Origin: Stigmatella ashevillena
GTDB taxonomy: Bacteria > Myxococcota > Myxococcia > Myxococcales > Myxococcaceae
Direction: 5' to 3'
Length of the DNA stretch: 64,000 nt
NCBI RefSeq assembly: GCF_028368975.1
Contig: NZ_JAQNDM010000001.1
Coordinates: 186,001-250,000 of the forward strand
Shown: positions 48,530 through 56,108 of the stretch, in pieces
Layout of the letters: each line of letters starts with the position of its first letter
Position numbering within the stretch: position 1 is the stretch's first letter
Position numbers and translations under genes: made by a program
Notes under the pieces: model-generated
Databases searched by the model: none
What the model was told of the DNA's origin: nothing
What the model saw: only the letters and a program-made list of their open reading frames with translations

Positions 48530-49801
48530 TCAGCCACCCTTCCCTGCTTGCCAGGTCTTCAAGAGGTCCTTTAACCGCTCGGATTCATTGAGGGTAGGGT
48601 CATCGAGCACGGCCTCCAGCAAGAACCGGGTCGCCTCGCCCACCTGAGGGGACGGGCCGATGCCCAGCGCGGCCATGATGTCCTTGCCCGAAAGGGCGAG
48701 CTCTTTCGAGGTCAGCGGCGGCTTCGCGGCCAACAGCGCGCGCAACCGCTCCTGAAGCTCAAGAACCTCTGAGAGACGGGCTGGCTGACGGACCTGGATC
48801 CGAGCATGGGCAACGGCCAACAAAGGCTCGAGCAACCCAGGCCCCACCTGGGCCAGCAACCTCCGCAGAGAGGGATCCGCCTCCCCGATGCGGTTCTCCA
48901 AGCGGGCGTGCTCCACCAGCAGCCCCACGGTGTCAGCGACCTTGGTGGGGAACTTGAGCCGGAGCGCGATATCGCGGGCCTGCGACCCCCGAACGAGATC
49001 CGCCAGCAGGGCCGCGAGCCGGATCTCCACTTCTGCCGGGGCCACCTGAGCGGAAGCGCGGGCCAAACGGATGGCCTCGTCCCCAGCGCGCGAGACTTCA
49101 GGAAGGAAGACCTCCAGGAGCCCGGTCTCCCCGAGCAGCGTGAGTCCCAGTTCGGCACGGGGGGACAGGAGCAGCTTGACGAACTCTTCCCGGACCCGCT
49201 CCAAGGCCACCTTCTTGAAGACAGGGAGCGTGGGGGGAATGGCGTCGCGGGTGGCCGGATCGAGCGCGAAGCCGAGCACCGCCGCGAAGCGCACGGCGCG
49301 CATGGGGCGGAGCCCATCCTCGGAGAAACGCTCGATGGGACTGCGGACACACCGGATGAGGCCCGCCTGAAGATCTCCCAGGCCTCCAAAGGGATCCACC
49401 AGCTCACGGCCGGTGGGATCATAGGCCATGGCGTTGATGGTGAAGTCCCGGCGCGAGAGATCCTGGGTGATGTCGCGCTCGAACGTGACCGAGCTGGGGC
49501 GGCGCCCGTCGAGGTAATCCCCTTCACTGCGGAAGGTCGTCACCTCCACATGGTTGCCCCCGATGACGACCGTCACGGTGCCATGCTGGATGCCCGTGGG
49601 GATGACCTTCTTGAACGCGCCCTGCACTTCCTGAGGAAGCGCGCTGGAGGCCACATCGAAGTCCTTGGGGGCCACCCCTCGGAGGATGTCGCGGACACAG
49701 CCACCCACGAGGAAGGCGGCGAAGCCCAGCTCGCGCAACCGGAGGAGGACGTCGAGGATGGGACGCGGAATGTCGGCGCGGTGGAGCGACTCGATCATCA
49801 T
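48530..49801 (-). CDS. cca: CCA tRNA nucleotidyltransferase (class II)
   Basis: Adds or repairs the 3' CCA of tRNAs. It has 423 residues from ATG 49801 (ATG-ATG pair, with GGGGAG ahead). The motifs are FLVGGCVRDILRG, the metal site DFDVASS, HVEVTTFR, and RRDFTINAMAYDP. The TGIQHGTVTVV segment fits CCA-adding enzymes better than poly(A) polymerase. It is 46 bases downstream of the FAH gene and could be read through from the PKS operon. Confidence 0.9.
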   Translation of the reverse strand: MMIESLHRADIPRPILDVLLRLRELGFAAFLVGGCVRDILRGVAPKDFDVASSALPQEVQGAFKKVIPTGIQHGTVTVVIGGNHVEVTTFRSEGDYLDGRRPSSVTFERDITQDLSRRDFTINAMAYDPTGRELVDPFGGLGDLQAGLIRCVRSPIERFSEDGLRPMRAVRFAAVLGFALDPATRDAIPPTLPVFKKVALERVREEFVKLLLSPRAELGLTLLGETGLLEVFLPEVSRAGDEAIRLARASAQVAPAEVEIRLAALLADLVRGSQARDIALRLKFPTKVADTVGLLVEHARLENRIGEADPSLRRLLAQVGPGLLEPLLAVAHARIQVRQPARLSEVLELQERLRALLAAKPPLTSKELALSGKDIMAALGIGPSPQVGEATRFLLEAVLDDPTLNESERLKDLLKTWQAGKGG

Positions 49802-49847
49802 CGCTCCCCGTTTAGGAGACCCTCGCGCCGGATTCAATCGCCCCCTG

Positions 49848-50822
49848 TCACGAGGAGACGACCCGGTTCTCCTGAGCGCCCAGATGGATGGCGCCATCCG
49901 GGCTGAAGATGGTGGCCCGGACGACATCGCCCGCTTTCAGATAGGCCGTGTTGCGCGCCTGCATCTTCAGGATGAGCTGCGTGAGCTCCTGATCGGACAG
50001 AACGCGGGTGATGAGCTTGCGCACCCATTTGGCCGACTTCGGAGCGTTGTAGCCGGCCGCCACGCCCCGGGGAGTCCCGGTCAGCAAAAGGTCCCCAGGG
50101 AACAAGTCCATGATCTCGGACAGCTCGGTGAGGGTCTCCTCGGGAGGATAGATCATCTCCCCGGTGTTCGAATCCTGACGGACATCCGTGTTCACGGACA
50201 GCACGAGCCGGAGGTTCATCAACTTCGCGCTGTCCTCCGGATCCAACAGGTAGACATACGGGCCCACGGGGCAGAAGGTCCGGAAGCTCTTGGACTTGTA
50301 CCACTGGCCCTCGGCGAGCTGGATGTCCCGGGCCGACACGTCATTGCAGATCACGATTCCCGCGACGAACTCGTGCAGACGATCCCGCGTCACCCGAACC
50401 GGGCCCGTGATGGGCCGACCGATGACGAGGCCGAGTTCGATCTCGTAGTCCAGCATCGAGACCCGCGAAGGCTTGACGATGTCGCCCCGGCTCGACGTCA
50501 GCGCGGAGGCGGCCTTCCGGAAGAACTGATTGAATTTCTTGGCGTCCGGATCTTGCCCCACCTCCAGCATGTGGCTGCGGTAATTCTGCCCCTGGCAGAC
50601 GACGTTGCAGGGCGCCGTGACGGGGGCAAGCCACTCCACCTGACTCAGGGGAAGGGCCTTCCCCTGGCCTGACGCGGCCAGTTCCCGGGCCCGGGCCGCG
50701 CCTTCCCCGAGGAACTCGGCCAGCGAGGCGTACCGGCCGGGAATGGGAACGACTTCTTCCTGTCGAACCCAACCCCATTGGGGCTCCTGACCGGTGGTGA
50801 ACCTCGCGACATGAATTCCCAT
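49848..50822 (-). CDS. Fumarylacetoacetase-family hydrolase at the end of the PKS/NRPS operon
   Basis: A 324-residue FAH-superfamily protein with the metal and catalytic regions GQNYRSHMLEVG, DYEIELGLVIGRP, CNDVSARDIQ, KSFRTFCPVGP and TGTPRGVAAG. Members hydrolyse or decarboxylate beta-diketo acids and related compounds. It starts 15 bases after the NRPS stop, with an AGAGG site, so it is almost certainly in the same transcript. In related melithiazol and cystothiazole clusters the genes after the terminal NRPS are a nitrilase-like hydrolase and a methyltransferase; neither is here. Whether this enzyme acts on the product or a precursor, or is unrelated, is open. Confidence 0.85.
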   Translation of the reverse strand: MGIHVARFTTGQEPQWGWVRQEEVVPIPGRYASLAEFLGEGAARARELAASGQGKALPLSQVEWLAPVTAPCNVVCQGQNYRSHMLEVGQDPDAKKFNQFFRKAASALTSSRGDIVKPSRVSMLDYEIELGLVIGRPITGPVRVTRDRLHEFVAGIVICNDVSARDIQLAEGQWYKSKSFRTFCPVGPYVYLLDPEDSAKLMNLRLVLSVNTDVRQDSNTGEMIYPPEETLTELSEIMDLFPGDLLLTGTPRGVAAGYNAPKSAKWVRKLITRVLSDQELTQLILKMQARNTAYLKAGDVVRATIFSPDGAIHLGAQENRVVSS

Positions 50823-50837
50823 GGCAACCTCTCGTGG

Positions 50838-53800
50838 CTATCGCGCGGACGCGGCCCGCCCCCCCGCTTGTGCCGGCGCAGTGGACGCACTGAGCTGCTC
50901 CAGCGCAGTTGTCATCCGGTCAGCGACCGCACGCACGTGGGGACTTTGCAGCATGGTGTAGTGGTTTCCGGGCATCCGGTACATCTGAACCTGCTCCAGG
51001 GCCTGGCCCCAACTGGCCTTGGGTTCCGGAAGTGCATCCGCCGAGGGCATGGCGACCTCCTCTGCTTGCAGGAAGAGGACCTTGCCCCGGTAGGAATCCG
51101 ACTGATACCGGGACAGCGCGCGGGCATTCTTCGCGAAGATCCGGAACCGCTGCTCCATCTCGGCGCGCTCCACCCCAGGCAACGCACCGGAGGCACTCGC
51201 ACGCTCGAACAGGTAGTCGAGCTGCGCCGCCTCGTCGAGCGTCTCGAGCTTGGAGGCGTCGAGCTGCGCCGCTCCAGCCCCTCCGAGCAGATCCGTGGCG
51301 AACCATGCCATGAGGGCCGTGGCGCCCTCCGACCGCTGATAGACCGTGGGGGACCAAGTCTCCAGGAGCATGAGCAACTCGACCTGCTCTCCCGCCGCTT
51401 CCAACTGACGGGCCATCGCCTGGGCAAGAATTCCTCCCGTGGACCAACCCCCGAGGCGATACGGGCCCTGAGCGCGCACCTTGCGCACTTCTTCCAGATA
51501 GCGCGCCGCCATCGACTCGATCGACTCGGCGTCCTGGTCCGCCAGCGCTTGCAGCGCATAGAACGGCTGACGGGGACCCAACTGCCTTGCCAGGGGGGCG
51601 TAACAGAGCACGTCGCCCCCCGTCGGATGCATGAAGAAGAGGGGCGGTTGATCGCCCGTCTCCTGAATGCGCACGAGCGGCGTGCGGGCGGCAACGACGC
51701 CCTCCTGGCGCAGCACCGATGCCAGCTTCTGGATGGTGTCGGCCTGAAACAAGAGCGAGACGGGCAACTGCCGGCCGAGCTTCGCCCGCAGCCGGGACAT
51801 CAGCCGGACCGCCAGCAGGGAGTGGCCCCCCAACTGGAAGAAGCTGCTGGCCACCCCGATGGGACGAAGATCGAACAGCTCTTCCCAGAGCGCGACGAGC
51901 TCCAGTTCCAGCGCATCCCGCGGAGCCACGTACGCCACCGAGAGCTCCGCCGGGGGGGCGTCGGGAGCAGGCAAGGCCCGCACATCCAGCTTCTTGTTCG
52001 GCGTCAGCGGCAACGCATCGAGCCGGATGAAGTGATCGGGGATCATCGAGACCGGCAGCTTGTCCTTCAAGAAGCGCCGCAGATCCGACGGGGCAACCTT
52101 GGCTTCCAGACCTGCCACGACATAAGCGGCAAGACTCACCTCGCCCGCGGCATCTGCCCGCGCCACCACGGCCGTCTGCCGGATCTCCGGATGCAGGCGC
52201 AGCGCGGATTCGATCTCACCCGGTTCGATGCGAACCCCGCGGACCTTCACCTGCTGATCCATGCGGCCGAGGAACTCGATGCGTCCGTCCGGAAGGTACC
52301 GTGCGAGATCGCCCGTCCTGTACAGGCGAGCTCCAGGCTCGGAGCCGAAAGGATCGGGAATGAACCGAGTGGCCGTCAGCTCGGGACGGTCGAGGTAGCC
52401 CCGGGCCACCCCTTCTCCACCGATGAGCAGCTCTCCGGGAACGCCGACGGGGACCGGCTGGAGGTTGCGATCCAGCAGGTACATCTGGGTGTTCATGATG
52501 GGACGGCCAATGGGAAGCGTGGCCTCCTCTGGCCTGAGCCGATGGAAGGACGACCAGATGGTCGTCTCGGTCGGACCGTACATGTTGAGCACCTCGCCCC
52601 CCACCAAGGGACGGACCTGCTGTCCCAGGGCCGCGGGGAAGGCCTCGCCTCCAATGAGGAGCTTCTTCAGCGGACGAAGCGCCTCGGCGCCCCCCGGCTC
52701 CAGGAGCAGCATGCGCAGCATCGAGGGCGTGCACTGGAAGTGGGTCACACCGTGGTGGGCAACCAGTGATGGGATGTCCTCGGGCCCCTGCTGCTGGGTG
52801 CTCCGCTCGCGCAGTTCGTTCAGGTGACGGAGCCCCGCCAGCGTGGACTGGCGGTCCACGCCGAAGTCGATCAGACACGCGATCTCGTCCACTCCGAGAT
52901 CCCGGAGCTTGGCGACCATCGGCAGACAGCTCTCGGGCGTCCCAAACAGCCCCATCTGATCCTGGTACCGCTCAATCGCCCTCGTCAGCAGCAGATCGAT
53001 GTCCGCTTCGGTGAGCGATTCGAAATCCGCGCCGTGCGCCAGCGGACTGATGACCGTCTTCAGGAGCCCCACGGAACTCTTCAGGTACTGGCGAAGCGGT
53101 CCTTGAACCTTCTGGCGCACCTCGGCGGCATCGTCCCCCACGAACGTGTGCAGCATGAGGGTGACATGGCCTTCTCCAGGCCCATGACCCGCCGCCATCC
53201 AGGCGTCCCGGTAGATCTGGATCTTCTTCGCCAACTCCGTGAGGTTCTGGCCAAGCAGGTGGGTGAGCATGTTCGTCCCCAGCTCTCCCGCCGCACGGAA
53301 GGTCTCGGGGTTGCCCGCGGCGGTCATCCACACCGCGACATCGGGCTGAATCGGCCGAGGGAGGGCTTGAACCGGCACGTCCGTGCCCACCCCGTTGCGG
53401 AAATTCACCTTCTCTCCCCGCCAGAGCTTCTTGAACGTCTCGATCTGTCCGGCCAGGCCAGTGCGCGCATCGGCATAGCGCTCGGGCGCCAGCACGAAGT
53501 CGTTCGGGTGCCATCCCGAGGCGAAGGAGAGATCGACACGCCCTCCCGAGAGGTTGTCCACGATGGACCACTCCTCGGCGACACGAATGGGGCTGTGGAG
53601 CGGAAGCACGACACTGCCGGCACGGATCCGGATGTTCCGGGTCGTGGCAGCCAGGGCGGCACTGACGACGGACGGGTTCGGAAAGATGCCGCCAAAGGGG
53701 TGGAAGTGACGCTCGGGAGTCCAGACGGCGGTGAAACCGTGCTGGTCCGCGAACTGCGCTCCCTCCAGCAAGAGCTGGTATTTGCCGTGGACGCTCTCAC

Positions 53801-56108
53801 GCTCGTCGCTGGCGAAATAGAACAAGCTGAACTGGGGCGCCTTGCGGTGACTGGCACTGACCGGCAGACCTGCCCCTTGCTCGCCACGAATGACGACCTG
53901 GAAGCCACGGGTGAGCGAGAACAGGATCTCCAGGATGGAGATGTCGAACGACATGCTCGTCGTCGCGAGCCAGGTCCCTCGCGTCTGGCTGTCCAGGGGC
54001 GCATCCATCGCCGCGAAGAAGCTCTCCGCGTTCCGGTGGCAGACCATGACCCCCTTGGGCCGTCCCGTGGAGCCCGAGGTATAGAGGGTATAGGCCACGT
54101 TGCCGGCGTGAACGCCACTCTTCGGCGTTCCCACCCCCTCCAAAGTGCTGGCCTCCAGCGCATCCAGGCACACCACCTTCGCGCCGGTGTCCGGCAAGCC
54201 CGACCGGAGCCGCTCCTCGGTGAGCACCACCGGTGCCTGCGAGTCCGTGAGCATGAAGGCGAGCCGATCGGCTGGATAGGTGGGGTCCATCGGCACATAG
54301 GCCCCTCCCGCCTTCAAGATGCCGATCATGCCGATCACCATGTCCAGGCCCCGATGGACACAGAGCCCCACCCGGACCTCGGGCCCGACCCCCAAGGCGC
54401 GCAGACGGTGCGCCAGACGGTTTCCACGCTCATTCAGCTCGCGGTAGGTCAGCTTCTTGTCGCCGGACACCAGGGCGATCGCGTCCGGTGCTTTCTGGGC
54501 ATGCGCCTCGAACGTCTCGTGAATGCAGGCCGTGCGCGAGAACTCGCCAGCGGTCGCATTCCAAGCATCGAGCACCTGACGCCGCTCAGCGGGCTTCAGG
54601 ATGGGCAGATCCGACAAGAGCCGCCCGGGTCCCTCGATGATGCTCTCCAGCAGGGTCTCCAGGTTTCCCAGGATCTGCTGAGCGCTCGTTGCGTCGAACA
54701 GGTCCGTGCTGTACTTGAGCAGACCGCCCAGCGCGGAGTCCGTCTCCGTCAGCTCCAGGATCAGATCGAATTGCCCTTCCTGTTGCGCGACCTCGAAGGG
54801 CCGCAGCACGAGCCCCCCTGGCAGCGAAGGGTTCGCTTCATCTCCCGCGTAGATGTTCTCCTGCTGCGCGGGCTGCAACATGAAGACGGACTGGAAGATG
54901 GGCGAGCTGTTGGAGTGCCGCTCCGGATTCAACCGCTCCACGAGGAGGTGGAACGGAAAGTCCTGGTGAGCCAACCCGCCGACCACCGTCTGCCGGAGTT
55001 GCCCGAGGAAGTCCCGGAACGACGGATTGCCGGACAAGTTCCCCCGCAGGGGAATCATGTTCATGAAGTTGCCCACGACCCGTGCGAACTGGGGCTGCGT
55101 CCGTCCGAGCGTCGGCGAACCGAGCAGGATGTCCTCCTCGCCCGTATAGCGGTGCATGAGCACCATGAACGCCGCGAGGAGCGTGGTGTACAGCGTGGAG
55201 CCCTCGCGCTCGGAGAGCGCCTTCAGCTGCCGGGTCAGCGCTCCACTCAACGAGACGGGAACCGAAGCGCCCGAGTACCCCTGCACCGCGGGCCGTGGAC
55301 GCGCGAAGGGGAGGTTCAGCACCGGCAGGGAGCCCGTCAACTGCTTGGACCAGTACTCCCAGAGCCGCTGCCCCGCGGGCCCCGCGAGCATCTCCGACTG
55401 CCAGCGGACGTAGTCCACATACGTCACCTGCGGCGGCGGAAGGCTCGAAGGAACCCCCGCCTTCTCCGCGGCGTAGAGGTGCCGCAGGAGTTCGTCGCCG
55501 ATCACAATCAGCGACCATCCGTCATAGACGATGTGGTGAATGGAGAGCAGCAGCACGTGGTCCCGGGGACCCCGCGAGAACAGGTGCACGCGGATCAAAG
55601 GCCCCCGTTCCAGATCGAACGGCACCTTGTAGGCGCGCGTCACCTGCTGCATCAACTCCTCGAGGCCCACCCCCGAGGCGTCAACCTGCTCGAAGTGGAC
55701 TTCGGCCTTTTGACGAACCTTCTGGATCGGCTGTCCCTGGTGCGTGGCGATGGTCGTGCGCAGCGCACCGTGGCGATCGATGAGCGCCTGGCAGGCACGC
55801 CGCAACGCGGGAATGTCCAGCTCAGAGACGACGCGAATCGACAGCGCCGTGTTGTACGCGGAGCTGTCCGGTGCCAGCTGGTGCACGAACCAAAGCGCCT
55901 GCTGCCCATGCGAGAGAGGATGAACGGACGCACCCTCTGCCGCGAGTGCGCGGAGGTGCTGAAGCAGGGCCGCCTTGTGGGTGGAGAGCAGGCTCAAGGT
56001 CTCCGGAGACAGGGCCCCCTTCGGAGCCCTGTACTTCAACCGTTCGCCTTCCACCCAGAGCGTGATGTCCTGCTTGGACAGCTCTGCCATGAGTTCGTCT
56101 GGGCTCAC
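50838..56108 (-). CDS. mtaG: NRPS: docking-C-A(Gly, with inserted monooxygenase)-PCP-TE, MtaG-like
   Basis: A 1756-residue terminal NRPS. Order: a TubC_N-type docking domain (1-55), condensation domain (60-505, HHIVYDG at 191-197), first part of the A domain (535-735, YTSGSTGRPKG), an inserted flavin-dependent luciferase-like monooxygenase (about 755-1105), the rest of the A domain (1110-1390, NMYGPTETT, YRTGDLARY), PCP (LGGHS, Ser1430) and thioesterase (GWSTGG, Ser1556). The ten-residue A code reads D-I-L-Q-L-G-M-I-W-K, a glycine code. In myxothiazol synthesis such a protein adds glycine, hydroxylates its alpha carbon and releases a primary amide. GTG 56108 is chosen: GGAGGAAGG lies ahead and it forms GTGA with the upstream stop. 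Confidence 0.93.
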   Translation of the reverse strand: MSPDELMAELSKQDITLWVEGERLKYRAPKGALSPETLSLLSTHKAALLQHLRALAAEGASVHPLSHGQQALWFVHQLAPDSSAYNTALSIRVVSELDIPALRRACQALIDRHGALRTTIATHQGQPIQKVRQKAEVHFEQVDASGVGLEELMQQVTRAYKVPFDLERGPLIRVHLFSRGPRDHVLLLSIHHIVYDGWSLIVIGDELLRHLYAAEKAGVPSSLPPPQVTYVDYVRWQSEMLAGPAGQRLWEYWSKQLTGSLPVLNLPFARPRPAVQGYSGASVPVSLSGALTRQLKALSEREGSTLYTTLLAAFMVLMHRYTGEEDILLGSPTLGRTQPQFARVVGNFMNMIPLRGNLSGNPSFRDFLGQLRQTVVGGLAHQDFPFHLLVERLNPERHSNSSPIFQSVFMLQPAQQENIYAGDEANPSLPGGLVLRPFEVAQQEGQFDLILELTETDSALGGLLKYSTDLFDATSAQQILGNLETLLESIIEGPGRLLSDLPILKPAERRQVLDAWNATAGEFSRTACIHETFEAHAQKAPDAIALVSGDKKLTYRELNERGNRLAHRLRALGVGPEVRVGLCVHRGLDMVIGMIGILKAGGAYVPMDPTYPADRLAFMLTDSQAPVVLTEERLRSGLPDTGAKVVCLDALEASTLEGVGTPKSGVHAGNVAYTLYTSGSTGRPKGVMVCHRNAESFFAAMDAPLDSQTRGTWLATTSMSFDISILEILFSLTRGFQVVIRGEQGAGLPVSASHRKAPQFSLFYFASDERESVHGKYQLLLEGAQFADQHGFTAVWTPERHFHPFGGIFPNPSVVSAALAATTRNIRIRAGSVVLPLHSPIRVAEEWSIVDNLSGGRVDLSFASGWHPNDFVLAPERYADARTGLAGQIETFKKLWRGEKVNFRNGVGTDVPVQALPRPIQPDVAVWMTAAGNPETFRAAGELGTNMLTHLLGQNLTELAKKIQIYRDAWMAAGHGPGEGHVTLMLHTFVGDDAAEVRQKVQGPLRQYLKSSVGLLKTVISPLAHGADFESLTEADIDLLLTRAIERYQDQMGLFGTPESCLPMVAKLRDLGVDEIACLIDFGVDRQSTLAGLRHLNELRERSTQQQGPEDIPSLVAHHGVTHFQCTPSMLRMLLLEPGGAEALRPLKKLLIGGEAFPAALGQQVRPLVGGEVLNMYGPTETTIWSSFHRLRPEEATLPIGRPIMNTQMYLLDRNLQPVPVGVPGELLIGGEGVARGYLDRPELTATRFIPDPFGSEPGARLYRTGDLARYLPDGRIEFLGRMDQQVKVRGVRIEPGEIESALRLHPEIRQTAVVARADAAGEVSLAAYVVAGLEAKVAPSDLRRFLKDKLPVSMIPDHFIRLDALPLTPNKKLDVRALPAPDAPPAELSVAYVAPRDALELELVALWEELFDLRPIGVASSFFQLGGHSLLAVRLMSRLRAKLGRQLPVSLLFQADTIQKLASVLRQEGVVAARTPLVRIQETGDQPPLFFMHPTGGDVLCYAPLARQLGPRQPFYALQALADQDAESIESMAARYLEEVRKVRAQGPYRLGGWSTGGILAQAMARQLEAAGEQVELLMLLETWSPTVYQRSEGATALMAWFATDLLGGAGAAQLDASKLETLDEAAQLDYLFERASASGALPGVERAEMEQRFRIFAKNARALSRYQSDSYRGKVLFLQAEEVAMPSADALPEPKASWGQALEQVQMYRMPGNHYTMLQSPHVRAVADRMTTALEQLSASTAPAQAGGRAASAR

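Noticed and set aside
48530-50838. Search for nitrilase and O-methyltransferase genes that would make a methyl-ester (melithiazol/cystothiazole-type) product
   Set aside because: The only genes downstream of the NRPS here are an FAH-family hydrolase and cca. Such genes could still lie elsewhere in the genome.
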